A stretch of DNA of 64,000 bases, taken from positions 30,501-94,500 of the forward strand of contig JAUILA010000023.1 of the NCBI GenBank assembly GCA_030432655.1. The letters run 5' to 3'. Under the pieces are notes generated by a model. That model was not told the origin of the DNA. It made no database searches and worked only from the letters and a program-made list of their open reading frames with translations. Positions 46,861 to 55,563 of the stretch are shown piece by piece. The stretch is from Bacteroidia bacterium (GTDB taxonomy: Bacteria > Bacteroidota > Bacteroidia > Cytophagales > Cyclobacteriaceae). How positions within the stretch are numbered: position 1 is the first letter of the stretch; each line of letters opens with the position of its first letter. The translations under genes were made by a program, and so were the position numbers.

Positions 46861-48270
46861 TCACAAACGCTGATAATACTTACTTATTACAAGGTACAAT
46901 ACACCACAGGTAATCCACGCCGGCAGCGTCAGGAAAGAAAGGAATATGCCGAAATACTCTGAAATGAAATAATAGCCGGCAAAACTGATCAGCCAGGCAA
47001 GAAATACAGCCGTATTGAATTTGACCGAACGTCCTTCTGCGTAGAATTGCTGAATGCGAAATTTATCTGCGAAGAAGTATTCAAAGACGATAATCGCACC
47101 GATCGGGGCCAGGATAAATCCATACAAGGCCACAAATCCGAGGAGCTTCATGGCGAAGGCCGGAAAAAGCCCGGCGATGGTGGCAATCGTTCCGGCAAGG
47201 ATCGTTACCCAGAAGGTGGATAAACGGGGCATTATTGCCTGAAAGGCAAGCCCTGCCCGGTAGATCGTAGGATTTGCGGTCGTCCATCCTGCCAGCAATA
47301 CCGCGATGATCCCGAAGATCCCGATTGCATTGTACGCGAGCGGCCCGGGCGCTACCGGCGGAGCCTCTCCATTGGCCAGGAAGGCCTGTGCTTCCGGACT
47401 CTGAATATAAACTGCATAAAGCAGGGCGGCGGCAATCCATGCCATATAATGCCCAATGTACATCCCCGCAGCGGTGGTCCATCCGGATTCCTTGCTTTTG
47501 GCAAACCTGAAAACCGACAGATCCGACATACCGATGTGCATCGCCGCGTTAGCAAACCAGGACCAGAAGAACACATGCCAGAAAGTATATTTTATCTGGC
47601 CCGGAAAGGGTTCGGAGCCATCTCCCCAGATATCCCAGAAGTCCGAGAAGCTTTGGACGCCAAGCTGTCCCAAAGCAACGATTCCACAGACAAGAAAGGC
47701 CAGTACAATAAACGGACTCATCCAGTTGGCCGCCTTGGCCACCATGTTATATCCTTTTGCGGCAATGAGAGAGATCACTGCCCCGATACACAGGACGACA
47801 ATCACCCAGGTAAGGCTGTTCGGATTCGTATCAGTCAGTTTTGGCATTTCCATATCAAAGGGAATGCCCACCGCTGTGGCCGAGACGGTAATCATGGCGC
47901 CGGCCAGGAAACAGAATAATATGCCATTGGCAATATTGTAGATCGTCACCAGGTTGATCCCGCAAATTTTTTCGAGCTGGTAGTAGAGCGTGTACCTGTA
48001 TTTCACGGCTATCTCCGCCGTAAGGAACCGCCAGCAGAGCACTGCCATTAAATTCCCCAGCAGCAGCCCGATGATCAGGTCAAAGGCACTGACACCAGTG
48101 GTAAGGAACAGCGGCCCGATGACAAACTCGGTGCCCGCAGCATGTTCTCCCGCGTACATTCCCAGGAAGCTCTTCCAGTCCTTTAGCTTTGAATCAGGCA
48201 CCCGTTGCCTTTCAAATTCACCGGAGGTTTCTTCGTAGAGAACTTCCTGTTCAACTTCAGATTGACTCAT
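46861..48270 (-). CDS. NCS1-type (cytosine/purine permease family) transporter in rhamnose operon
   Basis: A 469-residue protein with about 12 membrane segments and NCS1-family features (GMYAGEHAAGTEFVIGPLFLTTGVSAFD near the start; NANAAMHIGMSDLSVFRFAK in the middle). Family members move nucleobases, hydantoins or vitamins with protons or sodium. Here the gene overlaps the lactate-dehydrogenase-like gene by four bases (ATGA) and is the last gene of a rhamnose catabolic operon, so it may carry L-rhamnose or a pathway product such as lactate. Family membership is firm; the substrate is inference from context. Confidence 0.82.
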   Translation of the reverse strand: MSQSEVEQEVLYEETSGEFERQRVPDSKLKDWKSFLGMYAGEHAAGTEFVIGPLFLTTGVSAFDLIIGLLLGNLMAVLCWRFLTAEIAVKYRYTLYYQLEKICGINLVTIYNIANGILFCFLAGAMITVSATAVGIPFDMEMPKLTDTNPNSLTWVIVVLCIGAVISLIAAKGYNMVAKAANWMSPFIVLAFLVCGIVALGQLGVQSFSDFWDIWGDGSEPFPGQIKYTFWHVFFWSWFANAAMHIGMSDLSVFRFAKSKESGWTTAAGMYIGHYMAWIAAALLYAVYIQSPEAQAFLANGEAPPVAPGPLAYNAIGIFGIIAVLLAGWTTANPTIYRAGLAFQAIMPRLSTFWVTILAGTIATIAGLFPAFAMKLLGFVALYGFILAPIGAIIVFEYFFADKFRIQQFYAEGRSVKFNTAVFLAWLISFAGYYFISEYFGIFLSFLTLPAWITCGVLYLVISKYYQRL

Positions 48271-49427
48271 ATTTGATTTTTAGCGCGTAACATATGTTTA
48301 GGCAGGTCCGAAATCTGCTCACAGCAAACCTGTTCCATGACCTGCTGCAATTGCATTTTCAGCATACTGATGGTGTGATCGCCGCCTTTCGACCCCAGGG
48401 CACCGACCCCGTACATGAATGACCTGCCCATAAAGCAGAAATCCGCCCCGCTTCCCATCACCCGTGCAATGTCTGGCCCTGACCGGATCCCGCTGTCCAT
48501 CATTACCGTGATCTTGTCCTTGTATTTGACAATTCGCTGAAGCGGTCTGACCGACGATTCGCCCGCATCAAGTTGCCGCCCGCCATGATTGGAAACTATG
48601 ATCCCGTCAAAGCCGAGACGAATCGCCTCTTCCGCATCCTCCTCTGAAGCCACCCCTTTTAGTACGAGTTTACCTTTCCATTGATCCCTGATAGGTTTGA
48701 TCCTTTCCGCATTGAGCCGGCCGGAGAATGTTTCATTCATAAATTTCCCCAGCTGTTTAATACTCATATTGCCTTTCATATAGGGCTTGAGTGTTGCAAA
48801 ATTGGGCGTACCATGGTAAAGCGTTTGCAGCGCCCACCTTGGTTTTCCCATCACCTGGAAAATATTCCGGATATTCAATATAGGAGGCATCGCCAGTCCG
48901 TTCCTGATCTCCTTCGGACGATACCCGAAGGTCGGCACATCGCAAAGGATCACAAGCACCGGACAACCGGCCGCCCCGGCCCGCTTGATAATATCCTCCC
49001 TTAGCCAGTCCTCGGCCGGATTGTACAACTGGAACCAGGCCTTTCCTTCGGTGAGTTCGCTGGCCCTTTCGATACTGGTCGTGGTCACCGTACTCAGAAT
49101 AAAGGGGATATTATGCTTATGAGCTGCTTTAGCGAGTATTTCGGGAGCATTAGGCCACATCAGACCTTGCAGTCCGACCGGGGCAATACCAAACGGTGCA
49201 CTGTATTTGATCCCGAAAATTTCCGTTCCGAGATTCGACTGTTTGTAATTCTCCAGGTACCTTGGCACCAGCTGTATTTCACGAATTTCCTCTGTATTCC
49301 TCCTAATATTAATGTTCTCGTTACATCCGCCATCGAGATAGTCAAAGGCAAATCCCGGCATACGCTTCCTGGCCCGCTCACGTAATGACTCGATCGTTGG
49401 ATAATCCGTATTAAAAGGAAATGACAT
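48267..49427 (-). CDS. lldD: FMN-dependent alpha-hydroxy-acid dehydrogenase (L-lactate dehydrogenase-like)
   Basis: A 386-residue protein of the LldD/glycolate oxidase family. Features: RARKRMPGFAFDYLDGGC at the start, APVGLQGLMWP, the FMN and active-site motif SNHGGRQLD (catalytic histidine about residue 281), and MDSGIRSGPDIARVMGSGADFCFMGR. In this operon it would oxidise L-lactate, formed from lactaldehyde by the RhaEW dehydrogenase, to pyruvate. It starts 7 bases after rhaB and overlaps the permease gene by four bases. Confidence 0.85.
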   Translation of the reverse strand: MSFPFNTDYPTIESLRERARKRMPGFAFDYLDGGCNENINIRRNTEEIREIQLVPRYLENYKQSNLGTEIFGIKYSAPFGIAPVGLQGLMWPNAPEILAKAAHKHNIPFILSTVTTTSIERASELTEGKAWFQLYNPAEDWLREDIIKRAGAAGCPVLVILCDVPTFGYRPKEIRNGLAMPPILNIRNIFQVMGKPRWALQTLYHGTPNFATLKPYMKGNMSIKQLGKFMNETFSGRLNAERIKPIRDQWKGKLVLKGVASEEDAEEAIRLGFDGIIVSNHGGRQLDAGESSVRPLQRIVKYKDKITVMMDSGIRSGPDIARVMGSGADFCFMGRSFMYGVGALGSKGGDHTISMLKMQLQQVMEQVCCEQISDLPKHMLRAKNQI

Positions 49428-49434
49428 ACATCTT

Positions 49435-50817
49435 TTATTTAAGAACTGGTGGTTGGTGCTGCTTAAACCGGTAATTTTCTTTCAGTACATTATAGTCAGT
49501 TTTGTCATCGGCGATCACCATGGCGGCTCCGAGCGCCGAACCCAAAGGAAATTCGGTTGAAAGCACAGTATAATCACTGAAGTAGTAAGAAAGCATTTGC
49601 ATGAATACATCGTTCCTGGTAAAGCCGCCATCCACAAATATTTTCCGGATCTCCGACGAACCTATCGCATCCCGTATCTTCTGCTGCTGAATCGCCATTA
49701 ACTCAAGTAACAACTGATGGTAGGCCTCTTCAAAGGAATTGAACCCCTGCAGGTCCGTATGATCAGGCATCTCCTCTCCGGCTGAAAATCCGTCAAACCT
49801 GAAGTACCGGATAGGATCCGCCTCCCGTTTCAGGAAAATCTCAGGATCAAACCTGACCTCCCGGTGATAGCCCGATTTCTTTCCAAAATGCCGCCTGATA
49901 TGCTCTGTCTGAATTTTATATTCATTTCCCATAAAAAACCTTGTCGCCTTCACCCGGTGGCCGTCTGTCCGCATATAATTCAGGCAATTGTCACGCAGGT
50001 CCTGTTCATTAAGCACCTCGCGGCTATATGGGTTCAGGCTGATACTCCAGGTGCCGGTCGAAACAAGCAGAAACGGCTCCTCAGAGATCAGAATATAAGG
50101 AAGAAGTGCCGCTGAACTGTCATGAATCCCCACACCCACTTTCATTCTCCGGCCTTCGTACTGCATATTGATGCTGGTGGCGGTGGGCACGATCGGACCG
50201 AACAGCCTGTCCAGTCCTTCGGCATTTACCCAAGCATGATATTGATTCAGCCGGAAATCCCAGAGGTTGGTGTGACAGCCGATGGACGTGTATTCACTTA
50301 CCGGAATGCCGGTAAACATCCAGGAGAGGTATTGGGGCAAATGCAGGGTGGTTTTAATCCTGGAGAATGTGTCAGGGTGTTTATTTTTAAGCCAGTACAG
50401 CCGAATTCCAGAGTTCAGCATGCCGGACTGAGGGGAGGCTGTCTCGACAGAGATCTTCAGTCTGTCCCCGTATTTCTTATAATATTCGTCAAGGACTTCC
50501 TCTTCCACCGGCTTGGTGTAATTGTACACGGGCGTGAGAATATCGCCGTTGTGACCAAGGTGCACCAGTGTTGCGCCGTAGGTGGAAAAGTTTAGCGATT
50601 GTATTTCATAACTGGTGTTATCCAGCGCATCATGAAAAGTACCCCGGATCCAGCTTCGAAGCAAGGCGATATTTTCCGTTGGGTGACCATCTTCGTCCTC
50701 AATAAGGGGCAATTCGATTTGTTTCTGATCGATCAGCTGGAAATCAGAATCAAAAAGGAAGAATTTCTTGTTGGTCTTCCCGATATCAAATACGACATTA
50801 ACTCTTTTTCGAGACAT
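49435..50817 (-). CDS. rhaB: rhamnulokinase (FGGY family)
   Basis: A 460-residue carbohydrate kinase with the FGGY/actin-like fold: VVFDIGKTNKKFFLFD near the start (phosphate-1 loop), GVGIHDSSAALLPY, LVSTGTWSISLNPY and the adenosine motif IFVDGGFTRNDVFMQML. Context makes rhamnulokinase the best call: it lies between the rhamnose isomerase gene (4 bases) and the lactate oxidase-like gene (7 bases). It phosphorylates L-rhamnulose at C1. Confidence 0.87.
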   Translation of the reverse strand: MSRKRVNVVFDIGKTNKKFFLFDSDFQLIDQKQIELPLIEDEDGHPTENIALLRSWIRGTFHDALDNTSYEIQSLNFSTYGATLVHLGHNGDILTPVYNYTKPVEEEVLDEYYKKYGDRLKISVETASPQSGMLNSGIRLYWLKNKHPDTFSRIKTTLHLPQYLSWMFTGIPVSEYTSIGCHTNLWDFRLNQYHAWVNAEGLDRLFGPIVPTATSINMQYEGRRMKVGVGIHDSSAALLPYILISEEPFLLVSTGTWSISLNPYSREVLNEQDLRDNCLNYMRTDGHRVKATRFFMGNEYKIQTEHIRRHFGKKSGYHREVRFDPEIFLKREADPIRYFRFDGFSAGEEMPDHTDLQGFNSFEEAYHQLLLELMAIQQQKIRDAIGSSEIRKIFVDGGFTRNDVFMQMLSYYFSDYTVLSTEFPLGSALGAAMVIADDKTDYNVLKENYRFKQHQPPVLK

Positions 50818-50820
50818 ACA

Positions 50821-52095
50821 TTATAAACCTGATGCCCGTGAATTCGCCCCTCTTTCCCTGATCAGATGCTCCCTGACCCCTAGTTCACGATAATATTTTA
50901 GCGGGTGGATGGCAGCCCCTGACTGCAGCCGGGCTGCCCGTAGCAACGGCCGTACATCCGTCCGGTACGCTTGCTGGAGAATCTCCTGGCAGGCAGTAAC
51001 ATCATAGGTCTGCTGTGCTTCTTCCAGCGAATTTCTGTCAACCAGTAATGCCTGGGCATAGGCCAGAAGGATCGCTTCAAGGGATTGTATCAGATCTTCC
51101 AGCGGGTCCTTTATGTTATGACTGGCATCGATCATCCAGGCAGGATGCGGATTGCCGGTATTATGCTCCATCCCGTACACAAGTTCATTAAAAATGAGGA
51201 AAAGTGCATAGGGTCTGATGGAACCAACCGTAAGATCATCATCGCCGTACTTGCTGTCATTAAAATGAAACCCGCCCAGTTTTCCCTTCATCATTAGGGT
51301 CGCAACGATCTGCTCGATATTGGTGTTCGGCAAGTGGTGTCCCAGGTCAACCAGGGTATAAGCGCGTTCGCCGCAGGCATTGGCCAGTGCAAATGAGGTG
51401 CCCCAGTCAGGAATTGTGGTGCTGTAGAAATTAGGCTCGTATGGCTTGTACTCAATAAATAACTTCCAGTCCGCCGGCATGGCTTCGTAAATCTCTGCAA
51501 GGCTCTTCTCTGTATTCCTCAGCGCTTTCTGAAAATTCAGCTGACCGGGAAAACTGGAGCCGTCCGCCAGCCAGACCGTCAGACTTTTTGAACCAAGCTT
51601 CTCCCCGATACGGATAACCTCTTTGTTATGTTCGACCGCATGGCTGCGTACCGATGGATCATTGCTGTTAAGCGATCCATTTCTGTAGCTGACAGGGGCA
51701 TCAGCCTGATCCTGGAATGTATTGGAATTCATTGCGTCGAACAGGATCCCGTGACTCTCTGCATGCTGTTTCAACTCGTCATAATTTTCCGGAATATCCC
51801 AGGGAATATGAAGGGAAACGGCGCCAGCGGACTGCGTCAGGGCGTGAAGCAGACCAACATCATCAAGTTTTTGTTCCAGGGTTGCCGGTTCACCGCCGAA
51901 CGAAAACCTGCCAAACCGGGTGCCTCCGGCCCCTAACGCCCAGCTGGGAATGGCCACCTGGAATTCGGCTATTTTATTGATGATGGCAGAAACCTCAAGC
52001 CCCGGCAAGGCCCGGCCCAGCTGTTCCAGCTCATCAGCGACTGTGTTTTCGTATTTTTGATTGAATTCAGCAATCTGTTCCTTTTTAATTCTCAT
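50821..52095 (-). CDS. rhaI: L-rhamnose isomerase (RhaI type)
   Basis: A 424-residue TIM-barrel isomerase with FEVAIPSWALG-like start (FQVAIPSWALGAGGTRFGRF), SLHIPWD, LFIEYKPYEPNFYST, LVDLGHHLPNTN and GFHFNDSKYGDDDL; the glutamate, aspartates and histidine of the metal site lie in these motifs. This is the RhaI type known from Pseudomonas stutzeri, not the E. coli RhaA type. It converts L-rhamnose to L-rhamnulose. It lies 27 bases after rhaEW and 4 before rhaB, all in one operon. Confidence 0.9.
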   Translation of the reverse strand: MRIKKEQIAEFNQKYENTVADELEQLGRALPGLEVSAIINKIAEFQVAIPSWALGAGGTRFGRFSFGGEPATLEQKLDDVGLLHALTQSAGAVSLHIPWDIPENYDELKQHAESHGILFDAMNSNTFQDQADAPVSYRNGSLNSNDPSVRSHAVEHNKEVIRIGEKLGSKSLTVWLADGSSFPGQLNFQKALRNTEKSLAEIYEAMPADWKLFIEYKPYEPNFYSTTIPDWGTSFALANACGERAYTLVDLGHHLPNTNIEQIVATLMMKGKLGGFHFNDSKYGDDDLTVGSIRPYALFLIFNELVYGMEHNTGNPHPAWMIDASHNIKDPLEDLIQSLEAILLAYAQALLVDRNSLEEAQQTYDVTACQEILQQAYRTDVRPLLRAARLQSGAAIHPLKYYRELGVREHLIRERGANSRASGL

Positions 52096-52122
52096 TGGAG
52101 GGTTAACTGGTTGAGACGTGGA

Positions 52123-54225
52123 TTATCGGACAAAGGCATTGGCGACGCCGCCATCTACATTGATGGTATTCCCCGTACTCTTCCTGAGTACAGCCAGCAC
52201 GGCGAATACACCATTGGCTATATCTTCAGGGAGAATGATTTCATGCAGCAAATTACGTTTGGCGTAGTGCGCAGGCAGGTCTTTCACTTCAATACCATAA
52301 GCTTTGGCACGACCTTCCGCCCATTCTCCTTCCCAAATCTTGCTGCCCACAATCACCCCGTCCGGGTTTACCGTGTTCACACGAATTTTATCAGGCCCGA
52401 GCTCGGCGGCCAGCAGGCGCGTCATGTGCTGCTGGGCTGCTTTGGCGGTACCATAGCCGACATTGTTGGGTCCGGCCACCAGTCCGTTTTTGCTGGCAAT
52501 ATTTACAATATCTCCACCCAGGTCCTGCATCCGCATGATCTCAACCCCTCTTTTGGAAAAAAGGAACTGCCCTTTCACCAGGACATTTTCCAGTTTGTCC
52601 CAATCTTCCTCCGTGGTTTCCGTCAGCGGTTTGGAAATGGCAAGTCCGGCTGAATGAACCACAATATCCACGCCGCCAAACTCAAGAATGGCCGTTTTAA
52701 ATGAATCCGTTACTGATTTGGCGTCTGCCACATTACAATGCGCTATGGCTGCCTCGTCTCGTTTGAATTCTCCCAGTGCTTCCTTTAGTGAATCCTCACT
52801 AATATCTGTCAGTACTACCGTGGCTCCTTCGGCCACCAGTTTTTTGGCAATTGATTTGCCGATACCACCACCGGCACCAGTTACCAGGGCAATCCGCCTG
52901 GAAAGGGGCTTCTCAGGAGGCATCCGCTGCAGCTTTGCTTCTTCCAGCAACCAGTACTCAATATCAAAAGCCTCTTGACGAGGAAGCGCGGTGTAGGAAG
53001 TGATCGCTTCAGCGCCACGCATGACATTGATCGCATTAATATAAAATTCAGAGGCAACCCGTGCGGTCTGTTTGTTTTTAGCAAAACTGAACATCCCTAC
53101 TCCTGGGTAGATGATTATCACCGGGTTCGGGTCACGCATCGCCGGACTGTTGGGATGCTTGTGCTTCTCATAATATTCCTTGTATTCCTCCCGGTATTTT
53201 TCGAATGCCGGCTCAATGGCCTCCAATACTGTTTCAGGGTCCTGCAGGTCTTCGTCCGATGCCAGGGAAAGGACCAGCGGCTGGATCTTTGTGCGCAGGA
53301 AGTGATCGGGACACGACGTACCCATCGGGGCAAGTTTCCCCAGGTCATGGCTGTTGATAAATTCCAGCACCGTTTCACTGTCATCAAAATGACCGATCAT
53401 CCTGTTTTCCGAGGATGCCAGCCTTCTTAATAAAGGCATCAGCTGCACGGCTTTTTCTTTTCTTTCAGCCGGAGCGAGCGATTCGACTTTTTGTCCGCCG
53501 AAAACTTCTCCGTTCTCACTGATTTTCTTCTGGATATATTCAGAGGCGGTCTCGATGACCTCAAGACTGTTAATATAGCATTCATAGGAAGTATCTCCCC
53601 AGGTGAACAATCCGTGTGAACCAAGCACGATTCCGCGGATCCCCGGGTTTTCCTCCAGGCATTTTTCGAGCTGCAGCGCCAGGTCAAAACCCGGTCGCTG
53701 CCAGGGCACCCAACCCATCGAATCGCCCCAGATCTCACGGGTAATTTTTTCACTGTCTTCGGCCGCCGCAATGGCAATCAGGGCATCCGGGTGAAGATGG
53801 TCAATGTGTTTAAAAGGCAGGAGACCATGCAGCGGGGTGTCGATGGAAGGTGCTTTGCTGTCAAGGTCATAGATGCAGTGATTGAACAATCCGACCATCC
53901 TGTCCTCGTCATCCAGGCCCTGGTAAACGTTTTTCAGGTCCCTCAATCGCCTGGTGTAGAGACCGGCAATCCCTTTACGTGTCAGCGTACCGATATCCCC
54001 GCCAGACCCTTTCACCCACATGACCTCCACTTCTTCATTGGTCAGGGGATCTTTTTCCTGGGTTTTACAACTGGTATTGCCTCCTCCATAGTTTGTAATA
54101 CGCAGGTCGGCGCCAAGAATATTGGAACGGTAAAGGAACAATGCCACTTCATCATCACCGAGTGAAGCGGCCTTCTTATCGTCCCATAAATAATCAACAA
54201 ACTGAAATGTTTTTGTATTCTCCAT
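52123..54225 (-). CDS. rhaEW: bifunctional rhamnulose-1-phosphate aldolase/L-lactaldehyde dehydrogenase (RhaEW)
   Basis: A 700-residue fusion. Residues 1 to about 430 are a class II aldolase domain with metal-site histidines in HIDHLHPDA and GSHGLFTW; residues 440-700 are a short-chain dehydrogenase (ALVTGAGGGIG cofactor motif, NIASKNG serine, YGTAK tyrosine-lysine, ending VDGGVANAFVR). The aldolase splits rhamnulose-1-phosphate into DHAP and L-lactaldehyde; the dehydrogenase oxidises the aldehyde to lactate. It is the first gene of the operon, divergent from the GntR gene, with a possible -7 box TACTTTTG on the minus strand at 54258-54251. Confidence 0.92.
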   Translation of the reverse strand: MENTKTFQFVDYLWDDKKAASLGDDEVALFLYRSNILGADLRITNYGGGNTSCKTQEKDPLTNEEVEVMWVKGSGGDIGTLTRKGIAGLYTRRLRDLKNVYQGLDDEDRMVGLFNHCIYDLDSKAPSIDTPLHGLLPFKHIDHLHPDALIAIAAAEDSEKITREIWGDSMGWVPWQRPGFDLALQLEKCLEENPGIRGIVLGSHGLFTWGDTSYECYINSLEVIETASEYIQKKISENGEVFGGQKVESLAPAERKEKAVQLMPLLRRLASSENRMIGHFDDSETVLEFINSHDLGKLAPMGTSCPDHFLRTKIQPLVLSLASDEDLQDPETVLEAIEPAFEKYREEYKEYYEKHKHPNSPAMRDPNPVIIIYPGVGMFSFAKNKQTARVASEFYINAINVMRGAEAITSYTALPRQEAFDIEYWLLEEAKLQRMPPEKPLSRRIALVTGAGGGIGKSIAKKLVAEGATVVLTDISEDSLKEALGEFKRDEAAIAHCNVADAKSVTDSFKTAILEFGGVDIVVHSAGLAISKPLTETTEEDWDKLENVLVKGQFLFSKRGVEIMRMQDLGGDIVNIASKNGLVAGPNNVGYGTAKAAQQHMTRLLAAELGPDKIRVNTVNPDGVIVGSKIWEGEWAEGRAKAYGIEVKDLPAHYAKRNLLHEIILPEDIANGVFAVLAVLRKSTGNTINVDGGVANAFVR

Positions 54226-54250
54226 CGATTAAATCCTGTTAAAATGTAAT

Positions 54251-54258
54251 CAAAAGTA
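54251..54258 (-). promoter_or_regulatory. possible Bacteroidota -7 box for the rhamnose operon
   Basis: TACTTTTG on the minus strand fits TAnnTTTG and lies about 25 bases before the rhaEW start, which would give a short leader. No good -33 element was found, so this is tentative. Confidence 0.3.
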
Positions 54259-54318
54259 TTGAAGCGTATTCATGAAGCCATCCTGACGTGTACTGCTTCA
54301 CTATCGCCCGGACGAATA

Positions 54319-54373
54319 ATTACTTTTTTATAGATGAGCATGATTAAAGTAATGATAATTGTAGATTTATCAT
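54319..54373. promoter_or_regulatory. two candidate GntR operators
   Basis: In the 165-base gap between rhaEW and the GntR gene, two inverted repeats nearly abut: ATTACTTT (54319-54326) with AAAGTAAT (54346-54353), and ATGATAA (54352-54358) with TTATCAT (54367-54373). Their place between the divergent genes suits control of both by the GntR protein. The assignment is by symmetry and position only. Confidence 0.4.
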
Positions 54374-54390
54374 ATTGAAAGACTAGCAAA

Positions 54391-55434
54391 ATGCAATGCA
54401 CTGATATTCAGATTAATCCGGATTCCAGGATTCCAATATATAAACAGATAGCTGATTCGGTCATTGATGACCTGGCACATGGAAAACTAAAATACGGAGA
54501 AAGGATCCCATCCATCAACCAGTTGAGTGAACACCTCCTTCTGTCACGTGACACCGTTGAAAAGGCTTATAAAAATCTGAAGGAAAGGAAGATTATAGAA
54601 TCAGTTCAGGGAAAAGGGTTCTATATCCGAAAAACCGAATTGATCTCCAGAACCAACGTATTTTTCCTTATCAATAAATCCAGCACGTACAAAATGATGA
54701 TCTATAATGCCTTCGTTAACGCCCTGGGCATCAACGGGCATGTTTCCCTATTCATATATCACTGTGATGAATCACTTTTCCTCAATTACCTGGAAATGAA
54801 CCTGGGAGAATATGACTATTATGTCATCATGCCCCATTTCAGGGATGAGAACCTCCATCATCGAAGTTCTTCATCTGCAGTAGTAGAAATACTTGAAAAG
54901 ATCCCCAAAGATCAATTGATCATTCTTGATAATGACAAACCGGTGATATCGGGCCAGTACGGTGCGGTCTACCAGGATTTTAAAAATGATGTGTATGAAG
55001 CCCTTCATGAGGCCCTGGAGAAGCTGAAGAATTATGACAAAATAATCCTGGTCTATCCTGATAAAATCGTCAATCCCTACCCACGGCGCATAGTTGAAGG
55101 TGTTAACAAATTCTGTTCAGAGCATAAGCTGAAATTTGAAATTATTGACCAGATCTATGAGGGCATGGAATTGCAGCGCCGGGATGTTTATATCACTATT
55201 CAGGAGCGGGACCTGGTCAACCTTGTACGACAGATTCGCAAGAAACGACTGAAGCTGGGCCGGGACATCGGTATCCTGTCCTACAACGAAACCCCGCTGA
55301 AAGAACTTCTGGGGATTTCCGTGATCAGCACCGATTTCGAGGCAATGGGGGAAACTGCCGCGTACATGGTTTTAAAAAAGCAACAGGAAAGAGTAAAGAA
55401 CGTTTTTAAATATATTGCACGCAGTTCCATCTGA
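54391..55434 (+). CDS. GntR family regulator with LacI-like sensor domain, probable rhamnose regulator
   Basis: A 347-residue protein. Residues 1-75 are a GntR winged helix (RIPIYKQIADSVIDDLAHGKLKYGERIPSINQLSEHL, SRDTVEKAYKNLKERKIIESVQGKGFYI). The rest looks like a periplasmic-binding-protein/LacI-type sensor (VFFLINKSSTYKMMIYNAFVNALG, YDYYVIMPHF, LIILDNDKP, GILSYNETPLKELL) rather than the FadR or UTRA domains most often fused to GntR. It is divergent from the rhamnose operon, so an L-rhamnose-pathway sugar is the likely ligand. Confidence 0.85.
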   Translation: MQCTDIQINPDSRIPIYKQIADSVIDDLAHGKLKYGERIPSINQLSEHLLLSRDTVEKAYKNLKERKIIESVQGKGFYIRKTELISRTNVFFLINKSSTYKMMIYNAFVNALGINGHVSLFIYHCDESLFLNYLEMNLGEYDYYVIMPHFRDENLHHRSSSSAVVEILEKIPKDQLIILDNDKPVISGQYGAVYQDFKNDVYEALHEALEKLKNYDKIILVYPDKIVNPYPRRIVEGVNKFCSEHKLKFEIIDQIYEGMELQRRDVYITIQERDLVNLVRQIRKKRLKLGRDIGILSYNETPLKELLGISVISTDFEAMGETAAYMVLKKQQERVKNVFKYIARSSI

Positions 55435-55456
55435 TCTGCCAGCAGACTGAGTTTAA

Positions 55457-55468
55457 TTTCCGCGGAAA
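55457..55468. promoter_or_regulatory. 12-base palindrome between GntR and serine hydrolase genes
   Basis: TTTCCGCGGAAA is a perfect palindrome in the 129-base gap upstream of the serine hydrolase gene. It could be an operator; no link to a regulator can be shown. Confidence 0.25.
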
Positions 55469-55563
55469 CAATTGAATGACGCTTATTTTCCTAAATGTAT
55501 GGCCGTTAAATTTTCCGGGCAGGAGGATGTTTTTTTTCAGAATATGGTATTGATCAAATTCGA

